DNA of 64,000 bases. Origin: Luteolibacter pohnpeiensis. GTDB lineage: Bacteria; Verrucomicrobiota; Verrucomicrobiia; Verrucomicrobiales; Akkermansiaceae. Below, in pieces: positions 28,643 through 37,200 of this stretch. The DNA lies in contig NZ_JAENIJ010000016.1 of NCBI RefSeq assembly GCF_016595435.1, forward strand, positions 34,828 through 98,827. The letters are read 5' to 3'. Under the pieces are notes generated by a model. The model was not told the origin of the DNA. It searched no databases and saw nothing but the letters and a program-made list of their open reading frames with translations. Numbering within the stretch: position 1 is the first letter of the stretch; every line of letters starts with the position of its first letter. The translations under genes were made by a program, and so were the position numbers.

Positions 28643-30277
28643 TTACGGAGCCGTAAAATTATCTGCCCTTTGATTGTTGTCTGGAGTGATGTCTGCGGTC
28701 CGGGCGTTTACGGAGAGTGAGGAAACAACCTGGAACGAAGTGCCGGATGGAATGGAGGAAAGATTGATGGGAATGGAGGAGGTGTGGCTGTCTCCAACAA
28801 CAAGTGTGGTGATGGTGGACTGACGATTTCCGCCAGGAAGACTCACATCTAACAAAGTGTTGATCAGTGCCTGGGTACCACGATTTTGAATCGTAACCTG
28901 AAGAACCTGGCCTTGCTGAGTGGTGACGATCCGTTGATCCGTGATCGCAACGTCCACAATGCCCGGAGTTGATCGATTGATGATGCGCCGGATATCCACA
29001 ATGCCGTATCCATATTCGGAATCCGGTCCAGGAATCCCGGCATCATCGGCATAATTGGTAAGCAGTGACAACGCCTCAGTTGCTGAGACTTTTTTTCCGG
29101 ATCCATCTGACATGATGGCGGCCAAAATACCGGTTACCACCGGGGCACTTGCGGAGGTTCCACTGAACTGCACATATTTGCCACCTGGCCAGGCTGTATT
29201 GATGAAATATCCGGGGGCCGTGATATAGAGGTAGCTACCGAAATTGGAGAAGTTGAGATGTTCACCTCTGCCATCGACTGCGCCGACGCTAACGACTCCT
29301 TGATAGGCTGCAGGATAAGCTGCATTGTCTTGCCCATCGTTACCGGCGGCAGCCACAATCAGGATGCCGCTATTTTGAACCATGGCCGTCGCTTCCTGAA
29401 TCAAACTACTATCTTCGTAGGAGCCAAGTGACAGGTTGATCAGATCTGCTCCCGCATCGATCGCAGCTAACATTCCAGCGGCTAAGGAAAATGAGTCCGT
29501 GATGCCTTGTTCGCCACTTACGCGAATGGAAATCAAATCAACAGCTGGTGCGATCCCGGAAGCCTGTCGCTCTCTACCTGCAATAATCGAAGCTACGGCC
29601 GTGCCGTGTCCATTGGTGTCATCGGGGTTATCTGGTGGCTCGATGATGTTGGATATCGCTGCAAGCGGTGGCAAAGTGGAGTGGGGGACAATCCCGGTGT
29701 CTAACACCGCCACTTTGACGCCAGCTCCCCAGCTCGAATGGTCGCCGGTGATGCCCAGCCAAGACAAGAGTTCAGCACCAAATCCAACTGCCCCTGGCTC
29801 TAAATCACTGGATGGAAACGGTCGGTCTGGAACCCTCGAAAGCGCACTGCGCGTGGTGATGTTCTCGTTTTCTAACAGCTCCTGAAGATCCGCTAGATCC
29901 GTGTAGGAAATGCGGATCGCATGCAAGGGATCCAGTCTCTGTTCCAGAGTGACTTTGCTTTGTGAAAGTGCAGCCAGGAAGCCCCCATATGAATCCGCCG
30001 AGGGAAAATGCAGGATCGCCTCATTTGGATTGGCACTAGCGAGCATTTCGACGGTGGTGCCATCGTCAAATTGATCACGTTGGTTGGAACGAAATGAGTG
30101 AGGAGGGGTGTAGCGATTGGTTTGCCCGGATGGTTTGCGTGGATCTGAGGAATGATCGGATTTCGCCAGCTTGTCGGGAAACAATGCATTCTTCAGATCA
30201 ACGACCAGCCACCAACCGAGGCAGGCGCATAAAATCACAAAGATGACAGAGATAAGAATGCTGGTTTTTCTGCGCAT
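28643..30277 (-). CDS. Subtilisin-like serine protease (S8), membrane-anchored
   Basis: From the ATG at 30277 the protein is 544 aa (a TTG at 30295 is also in frame). An N-terminal helix (about 5-24) anchors or exports it. The catalytic triad is intact: Asp193 in VAVLDTGI, His224 in NGHGTAVAS, Ser375 in SGTSASAPVV, with oxyanion Asn313 in AAAGND. A propeptide-like region lies at about 70-155. The last 120 residues (from about 425) resemble a CARDB-type beta-sandwich (VTIQNRGTQALINT, ITPDNNQRADN). Likely degrades extracytoplasmic protein; the substrate is unknown. Confidence 0.92.
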   Translation of the reverse strand: MRRKTSILISVIFVILCACLGWWLVVDLKNALFPDKLAKSDHSSDPRKPSGQTNRYTPPHSFRSNQRDQFDDGTTVEMLASANPNEAILHFPSADSYGGFLAALSQSKVTLEQRLDPLHAIRISYTDLADLQELLENENITTRSALSRVPDRPFPSSDLEPGAVGFGAELLSWLGITGDHSSWGAGVKVAVLDTGIVPHSTLPPLAAISNIIEPPDNPDDTNGHGTAVASIIAGRERQASGIAPAVDLISIRVSGEQGITDSFSLAAGMLAAIDAGADLINLSLGSYEDSSLIQEATAMVQNSGILIVAAAGNDGQDNAAYPAAYQGVVSVGAVDGRGEHLNFSNFGSYLYITAPGYFINTAWPGGKYVQFSGTSASAPVVTGILAAIMSDGSGKKVSATEALSLLTNYADDAGIPGPDSEYGYGIVDIRRIINRSTPGIVDVAITDQRIVTTQQGQVLQVTIQNRGTQALINTLLDVSLPGGNRQSTITTLVVGDSHTSSIPINLSSIPSGTSFQVVSSLSVNARTADITPDNNQRADNFTAP

Positions 30278-30502
30278 GGGGAACTTTTGGGCCAATGTGA
30301 ATTTCCAGGCATTTGCTCCAGAGACTCATGCCATTAACCGCAATATGGCCTAAAAGTTGCCACAGTTCCAGTTCATTGAATTGAAATTCAGACCCAGTGA
30401 ACAGGCTCTACACTGCAATGCGCATCCGCAGATGCTTGAAAGGTAGTCACAAGTCGGGAACCCAACACCTGTGACTGCCTTTCTGACAAAACCAGAATAT
30501 TC

Positions 30503-30526
30503 GAATCATGATTTGTCCCATGATTC
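30503..30526. repeat. Perfect 8-bp inverted repeat with 8-nt spacer
   Basis: GAATCATG (30503-30510) and CATGATTC (30519-30526) flank TTTGTCC-type spacer sequence, 36 nt beyond the stop of the carboxypeptidase gene. No T-run follows on either strand, so it is not a standard terminator. It could be an operator or an mRNA 3' stem-loop. Nothing else is recognisable in this 285-nt gap. Confidence 0.4.
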
Positions 30527-30562
30527 ATGAAACCCGATTTCCGGATTCCATAAGCACAGCCA

Positions 30563-32071
30563 TTACGATGGCTCGGCTTGGATGAAATGAACGATATCCT
30601 TGCGGGCTTTCGTCAGATCTGGCGGGTTCAAGTAGAACATGTGTCCGCCGTCGTAATGGGTAAACGTGATGTGCCCGCGCAGGCTTTTTGGAAGATCCAT
30701 CATTTGGTGAATCGAGTATTCCATGCCCGATGGCGGCGTTGCCAAATCCGTGTATCCGCCCATCACCAGCACGCGCAGATAAGGGTTTTCTTTGAGTGCT
30801 CCGGACAGCTCGTCGCTCATGTTTACATAGCCGTTGCTGGCGTTCCATTTCCACGGTTGAACTTCACCGGTCAGGATTTCATAAGGCTGATCTTCCTTCC
30901 AACCCAAGTCGCTCCCAAGGTAATTCAGCATGGCGGTTGCAAAAGGGCCATAGGCCACTGAGTAAGAAGCATCACCACGAGGAAATTGCGAGGTTGCATC
31001 GCCGCTGTCCCAAGCCACCCGGCCATCGAATCGACCAATGGCTTTGCCTTCCTTGCGCAACAATTCAGTCCGGAAAAGAGATGAACTGACCCGCAAATCG
31101 TGATCGCGCCAGAATTGGGCATCAATCCCGGTGTATTTCTCGAGTTTTTCAGAAACGCTCTTCAATTCCTCATCAGAAATCGCAGTTCCTTTGATCAAGG
31201 CTGCTGCGTATTCACCAAAGGCAAAATCACGGCATTCCGCTACCAACGAGTCGCGATCTCCCTGGATTTTTTTGAAGTGATGAGCAACGCCGGTGAAAGA
31301 TGGCAGGAAGACTTCGTAAGCCAAATTGTTGCCTTGGCTGGATTGCAAGGTGCGGAAATCCATCAAGGTGGACAGCATGATCACACCATTGAGGCTCATG
31401 CCGTAACGCGATTGAAGATGTTCCGAAAGTCCGGCAGCACGGATGCCGCCGTAGGATTCTCCAAGCAGATACTTGGGTGAATCCCAACGATCATGTTCGG
31501 TGACCCAGCGCCGGATGAAATCGCCAACCGAGCGAATGTCGCCATCCACACCGTGGAAATCAGATGCATTCACGTCCTTGCCAGCGCGGCTGTAACCAGT
31601 GGATACGGGATCGATGAAGACAATATCCGCCACATCCAGAAGTGAATTGGGATTTTCGATCATCCGCGCAGGCGGTGGCGGCGGCATCGTGCCATCGCCA
31701 GGAAATTCGACTTTGCGTGGACCAAATGCACCGATGTGCAGCCAAACGGCGGATGATCCAGGACCGCCATTGAATGCAAAAATCACAGGACGTTTGCTGG
31801 AGTCCTGAATATCCGTGCGCTCATAGCTCACGTGGAAAATGTAGGCGGAAGGATCGCCGTCTTTTTTCTGCAATTCCAGTTTACCGGTCGTCGCTTTGTA
31901 AGGAATTCGTTTGCCGTCAATTGTCACGGCATTTTCCGTAACCACAGGATCGCGCGATTCTTTCGATTCCGATTTTTTCGAATCATCTGACTTCGGCTTG
32001 TCTTTAGGCGGACTCGGCTGTGCGAAAACAGCCATGCTAGTCATGAGTAGCAGGGAAAGAACTGGCTTCAT
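30563..32071 (-). CDS. Secreted serine carboxypeptidase-like protein (S10)
   Basis: A 502-aa alpha/beta-hydrolase of peptidase family S10, which removes C-terminal residues from peptides. A signal peptide (about 1-18, ending VFAQP) is followed by a Lys/Ser-rich linker (20-42). Family motifs are NGGPGSSAVWLH (about 101-112), nucleophile Ser206 in GESYGG, Asp442 in GGYTDLATPP and His477 in HYDGGHMFYL, so the triad is complete. S10 enzymes are best known from eukaryotes; bacterial members occur mainly in a few phyla. It is transcribed alone, with about 190 nt to the next gene upstream. Confidence 0.9.
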   Translation of the reverse strand: MKPVLSLLLMTSMAVFAQPSPPKDKPKSDDSKKSESKESRDPVVTENAVTIDGKRIPYKATTGKLELQKKDGDPSAYIFHVSYERTDIQDSSKRPVIFAFNGGPGSSAVWLHIGAFGPRKVEFPGDGTMPPPPPARMIENPNSLLDVADIVFIDPVSTGYSRAGKDVNASDFHGVDGDIRSVGDFIRRWVTEHDRWDSPKYLLGESYGGIRAAGLSEHLQSRYGMSLNGVIMLSTLMDFRTLQSSQGNNLAYEVFLPSFTGVAHHFKKIQGDRDSLVAECRDFAFGEYAAALIKGTAISDEELKSVSEKLEKYTGIDAQFWRDHDLRVSSSLFRTELLRKEGKAIGRFDGRVAWDSGDATSQFPRGDASYSVAYGPFATAMLNYLGSDLGWKEDQPYEILTGEVQPWKWNASNGYVNMSDELSGALKENPYLRVLVMGGYTDLATPPSGMEYSIHQMMDLPKSLRGHITFTHYDGGHMFYLNPPDLTKARKDIVHFIQAEPS

Positions 32072-32186
32072 GGCGCGGCATGTTAGCCACCGAACCAGTC
32101 TTGTCGAGGGACGGTTTGGTTATGATAACTGAGAATTGTTACTTGTTACAATATATGTAATACGGAATCGAAGATCCAGACGGCTG

Positions 32187-32198
32187 GGTCCATGGACC
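32187..32198. repeat. 12-bp perfect palindrome GGTCCATGGACC
   Basis: Lies in the 188-nt gap upstream of the carboxypeptidase gene (start at 32071, minus strand) and downstream of the secreted unknown. It may be an operator, but only the symmetry supports this. Confidence 0.3.
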
Positions 32199-32259
32199 AG
32201 AGCTTCCTGCCTACCCGACTGCTAGGACGGGTTTTTTCTATCGAACTCGATCGGCTGGA

Positions 32260-33138
32260 TTACTTGCCTTGCAGCTTTGCGACGATGTCAGCTCCGACAT
32301 CAAACGTGCCGGTGCCGAATGGTTTCACTTCTCCGTTCTCGGAAACTTGATATTCGAACGCTTTGATCGGCTGGACGCCTTGGACCTGTGAAAAAAGATA
32401 AACCCGGATGGTCATCGCTTCATGGCCTGTGCCACCGTCCAGTTTGGTAATCGCATATTGGATCTCGTTCAGACCGTCCAAGGCTCCGCCAATGACAATC
32501 TCTGCTTCTTTGGCATTGGCGAATCGATGCTGGCTGATTTTGTTCACCAAAAGCTTCACCTCACGTCCCGGGCAAAAAACGTAGACTTTCGCGATGTATT
32601 TGGCGGGCTGCGCAAATATCGGAGTTGGCGGAACCACGCCGGATGGTTGTGCTTCTGGCGTTTCCTCAAGATATTTCACATTCCCAGCTGCGAGCTCTTT
32701 CCTGACATCCGGCAAGGCTGTTAGATTGACGAAATCCGCCCGATCGTAAAGCCAACCTGTGGGCTCCTGGATGAATGAGAGCACCAAAAGATTGTCGGTC
32801 GGATCTCCGCCGACTCCAAAATCGATTTTGCCGAAATAGGATGCCTTTGCGGTGCGGCCATTCTGCTTTGCTTCCAGAAACTTGAGTCCGGCGATGGTTG
32901 GCGGCGGTGTGGGTAGCTCAAAAACTGCTGCCGGGAACGGGCGCTTTTCGGAGACGATCCGGTTCCTTACCTCGGCCCTTCGGTAGGTTGCGGTGAAGCG
33001 CGACCAATCCCGTGAGTCCTTCTTAATGATGGACTCACGCCAAGCACTGTAGGTCTTTTCCAACACCGGCCGGAGTTCATTCTGCGCCTGGCTCACGATG
33101 GCAAGCAACATGCTGGTTGCAAAAATCAGTCGAATCAT
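32260..33138 (-). CDS. Secreted protein of unknown function
   Basis: A 292-aa protein with a signal peptide (MIRLIFATSMLLAIVSQAQ) and no further membrane segment. I recognise no domain. The first half contains YSAWRESIIKKDSRDWSRFT and WSRF/FGKIDFG patterns, and the second half looks like a beta-sandwich (KVYVFCPGREVKLLVN, IVIGGALDGLNEIQYAI). It is divergent from the esterase-like gene at 33223 across an 84-nt gap. Co-regulation with the carboxypeptidase downstream is possible, but there is no direct evidence. Confidence 0.75.
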   Translation of the reverse strand: MIRLIFATSMLLAIVSQAQNELRPVLEKTYSAWRESIIKKDSRDWSRFTATYRRAEVRNRIVSEKRPFPAAVFELPTPPPTIAGLKFLEAKQNGRTAKASYFGKIDFGVGGDPTDNLLVLSFIQEPTGWLYDRADFVNLTALPDVRKELAAGNVKYLEETPEAQPSGVVPPTPIFAQPAKYIAKVYVFCPGREVKLLVNKISQHRFANAKEAEIVIGGALDGLNEIQYAITKLDGGTGHEAMTIRVYLFSQVQGVQPIKAFEYQVSENGEVKPFGTGTFDVGADIVAKLQGK

Positions 33139-33222
33139 ACGCCAAAAGATTGGACAATTGGGCCCATCTCACAACAAACAAATCGCTGCCCGTTCGCAAG
33201 GTGGAGCGGGTCGTTTCTTTCC

Positions 33223-34077
33223 ATGAGTAGTATTTTGCAAAAAGTGGCGCCAATCGGCGAGGCGCGTGAGCGTGAGATGCTGAAGGATTCCGCTTCCTAC
33301 ATTTATCATCAAACTCCTGATGGTGACGTTCTTGCCCATGTTTTCCTGCCTCAGCAGCCGTCCGAAAAACCGGCTCCTGTCGTGGTTTTTTTCCATGGCG
33401 GTTTCTGGGATAGTTCGATGCCCACTCAGTTTGTCCCCCACTGCCTTCATTTTGCCAGCCGCGGTGCGATCGCTGTTGCTGCAGAAACCCGGACTGCCTC
33501 GAAAAATGGCACGGGAGCGATGGAGGCCATCGAGGATGCACGTGAGTTGATCCGCTGGTTGCGCAACAATGCGGATACCTTGAATTTGGATCCGGACCGC
33601 ATTGCTGTCGGCGGTTCTGCAGGTGGTGCCCTACTCGCTTTGCTTACGGCGATGCCGAAGCCTAAAAATTTGCCACCAGTCGATGGCGTTGATTGTCGGC
33701 CACAGGCACTGATTTTGTTCAGCGCTTTGGTCAATACTTCGCCTCGCGGCCAAGGATCCGATCGCTTTCCCAATGCCAAACTGGCGAAAGCGAACAGCCC
33801 GATGTCTCTGGTGAGAGGCAAACTGCCGCCGATGGTGTTCTTCCACGGCAAATCGGACCGCATCACTCCGTTTGAAGATGTTGAGAGGTTCTGCCGCAAA
33901 TTGAGATGGCGGCGAAATAAGTGCAAACTCATTGATTTTGAGAAGTCTGACCACAGTTTTTTTAATTTTAACGTAAGCCATACTCACTTCGAGCTAACGG
34001 TGAGAGCGGCCGATGATTTCCTGGTCGATTGCGGTTTTCTGGAGCCGGATCAGGAGCATCACGACACCTTTGCGTGA
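33223..34077 (+). CDS. Alpha/beta hydrolase (esterase/lipase-like, BD-FAE type)
   Basis: A 284-aa cytoplasmic protein. The oxyanion motif HGG is at 58-60 (VVVFFHGGFWDS), nucleophile Ser132 is in VGGSAGGALLAL, Asp212 in FFHGKSDRITPF and His244 in KSDHSFFN, giving a full triad. The layout fits the hormone-sensitive-lipase or BD-FAE group; the natural ester is unknown. No signal peptide is present. The ATG at 33223 gives a normal start. It stands alone between the divergent secreted-protein gene and gltB. Confidence 0.88.
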   Translation: MSSILQKVAPIGEAREREMLKDSASYIYHQTPDGDVLAHVFLPQQPSEKPAPVVVFFHGGFWDSSMPTQFVPHCLHFASRGAIAVAAETRTASKNGTGAMEAIEDARELIRWLRNNADTLNLDPDRIAVGGSAGGALLALLTAMPKPKNLPPVDGVDCRPQALILFSALVNTSPRGQGSDRFPNAKLAKANSPMSLVRGKLPPMVFFHGKSDRITPFEDVERFCRKLRWRRNKCKLIDFEKSDHSFFNFNVSHTHFELTVRAADDFLVDCGFLEPDQEHHDTFA

Positions 34078-34122
34078 GCTGACGCGGGCAGAAATCGCGT
34101 GCTGATTTTTGCGAGTTTGAGA

Positions 34123-34151
34123 GGGCGCAGCGTCTATTTTGGGCGCAGCGT
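34123..34151. repeat. Direct repeat upstream of gltB
   Basis: GGGCGCAGCGT occurs at 34123-34133 and again at 34141-34151, 18 bp apart, about 130 nt upstream of the gltB start. Tandem identical half-sites in a promoter region could bind a regulator. No known nitrogen-regulator consensus is evident. Confidence 0.4.
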
Positions 34152-34282
34152 TTCATTCACTCAGACTGTCCGGGCACAATTCCTGCTTGGCAGCGTAGTT
34201 GGCCTGCCGTTTATTGTCCTTCCCCGCAGGTCGGTTCACCCAAAACAGGTCCCGCGGATCACTGACGATCAAAATCTTCCTG

Positions 34283-37200
34283 ATGAACCCATTCTACCAT
34301 TCAAGCACCCCGCTGGTCCCCGGTTCCTTGCACCGGCTATCCGAAGAACATGACAACTGCGGTATGGGCGCAATCGCCCACTTGAAAGGTAAACGCAGTT
34401 ACGAGATTCTCGATCACGCGCTGACGTCAGTTTGCTGCATGACTCACCGCGGTGCGGTCGATGCAGACATGAAAACGGGCGACGGATCCGGTGTTCTCAC
34501 CCAGATCCCCTACCCACTTTTCAAAAAAGCTCTGGCGAAGCTCGGGCACGATTTGGAAAACGAGGCGGATCTCGCTGTCGGAGTTTTCTTTATCCCTCTC
34601 GATCATGAAGCGGCGGACCAAGAAATCAAAACCATCACCGCAGAGGTAATCGCAAAACGTGGCATCTCGCTGCTGGGATGGCGCGAGGTTCCCGTAGATG
34701 TGGATGCTCTCGGTAAAATCGCCATAGCCAGCCGCCCGCACATTCAGCATTTGCTGATGCTGAAGCCTGCCGGGATGGAAGCACTCGCCTACGAGCGCCA
34801 GCTCTACCTCTGCCGCCGGGAAATCGAGCAACGCACCAAGCACATTCACGGTTTTTACATGCCGTCGTTCTCAAGCCGATTGATTTCCTACAAAGCGCTG
34901 GCGATGCCTGCTGCGTTGCGGAATTTCTACCTGGATCTCCAAGACCCGGACTATCAGATCGCGATTTCCCTCTATCACCAACGTTTCTCCACCAACACCT
35001 TCCCGGCGTGGCCGCTCGGACAACCGTTCCGGATGATGTGCCACAATGGCGAAATCAACACGGTCGAGGGCAACCGGAACTGGATGACTTCCCGCGAGGA
35101 ATTCTTCGCCTCACCGGTTTGGGGAGATGATATCGAATGGGTGAAAAATCTGATTCGCCACGGTGAATCGGACTCGGCATCGCTCGATCACGCGCTGGAG
35201 CTGCTGATTTTGTCCGGCCGCTCCCCGGAGCACGCGATGTGCATGCTGGTTCCTCCGGCTTATCGCAACGATGAGGATATTTCCAACGACCTGCGCGCCT
35301 TCTATCAATACAATCGCTCCTTCTCCGAGCCATGGGATGGCCCGGCTGGATTGGTGTTCACTGACGGCACAAAGATCTGCGCTTCGCTCGATCGAAATGG
35401 CCTGCGCCCTTCACGGTTCAAGGTCACCAGCGACGATATTCTCTACATCGGCTCCGAAGCCGGAGCGGTGATTTTTGAAGATTCCAAGGTCACCCGCAAA
35501 GGTCGTCTTGGCCCTGGTCAGATGCTCTCTGTCGATACTTCGACCGGAGAATTCCGCAACGACAAGCAGATCAAGGAAGCGCTTGCTCGCCAGAAGCCAT
35601 ATCGCCGTTGGATCGATGAAAACCGGCTTGAGCTCCGCAAGTTCGTCTCGCCCTCCGCTCACGCTCCGGATCTCGATTTTGCTCCGGTTGATCTTTCACG
35701 CCAACAAGTCGCGCACGGCATTTCGTTGGAAGAGCTCGACATGGTCTTTCCGCCAATGATCAAAGGCGCGCAGGAAGCGGTCTTTTCGATGGGAGATGAC
35801 ATCCCGCTGGCAATTCTTTCGAGCTATCCCCGTTTGCTTTACACCTACTTCAAGCAGCTCTTCGCGCAGGTGACCAATCCACCGATCGATCCGATCCGTG
35901 AATGGGCAGTGATGTCGCTCGGCGCGGGTCTTGGCCCGGAGCGGAACTTGCTCGACGAAACCGCGCGTCACTGTGCCACGGTGAGCTTGGAAAGCGCGAT
36001 CCTGTTCGAGCACGAGCTGGAAAAGATCAAGCACCTTGGAGATCACGGCTACCACGCCCGGATTCTGGACTGCACCTGGTCCGCCGCCGATGGTGCTGCG
36101 GGTCTCAAGAAGCGTCTCGATGAGCTTTGTGCTGAAGCAGAAGCGGGCGTGCAGGAAAAGTGCAGCATCCTGATTTTGACTGATCGCGGGGCATCCGCTG
36201 AACGCGTGCCCATTCCGACGCTGCTCAGCATCGGCACCATTCACCACCACCTCAATCGCATTCGCAAGCGGATGCGCGCTTCCTTGGTTGTTGAAACCGG
36301 TGAAGCACGCGACGTTCACCAGATCGCGTGCTGCTTCGGGTTCGGCGCTACCGCCGTTTGCCCGTATCTCGGCTATGCGACGGTTCGCCAGCTTGTGGCC
36401 GCTGACAAAGGTAAGGGCAAGCTCGGTGAAATCACCGTCGAAAAGGCGATGACCAACTACCGCAAGGCGCTTGAGAAAGGACTGCTCAAGATCATGTCGA
36501 AGCGCGGCATCTCGGTGCTCAACTCCTATCAAGGGGCGCAGACCTTCGAAGCCATCGGTATCGGCAATGAAGTGGTCGATTTCTCGTTCACGGGCGTTTC
36601 GTCCAAAATCGGCGGAATTGGTTTCAGTGAAATCGCTGAAGAGTCGATCATCCGTCATCGTGCCGCATTCGAGTCTGAGATTCCAGAAGGTGAAACGCTC
36701 AATCTCGGCGACCCAGGCTACAATCGCTACCGCAAAGCCGGAGAGCGCCACGCATTCAGCACGGAAGTGATCAAAAACTTCCACACCTACGTCAAAACCG
36801 GCCGTGCCGAGGATTACGAGGAATATGTTCGTGTCTCATTGGAAACCAATCCGGTAGCCATCAAGGACTTGATCGAATTTGTGCCGGCGTCCAGCGGTCC
36901 GATTCCGATCGATGAAGTAGAAAGCATCGAGTCGATCCGCACCCGTTTCACCACCGCTGCGATGTCGCTCGGCGCGCTCTCACCCGAGGCTCACGAGACC
37001 CTGGCAATCGCAATGAACCGGATCGGTGCAAAGTCTGATTCTGGCGAAGGCGGCGAGGATCCAGTCCGATACAGCCCGTATCCGAACGGAGATTCCGCAC
37101 GTTCTTACATCAAGCAGATCGCATCGGGACGATTCGGCGTTTCCGCTTACTATCTGGTCAATGCCGATGAGCTAGAAATCAAAATGGCGCAGGGTGCAAA

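Noticed and set aside
32213..32237. Terminator formed by ACCCG / CGGGT and a T-run on the plus strand
   Set aside because: Only a 5-bp stem, and both neighbouring genes run on the minus strand, so no transcript is known that it would stop.
35696..36784. 362-aa minus-strand frame inside gltB
   Set aside because: Antisense shadow of gltB.
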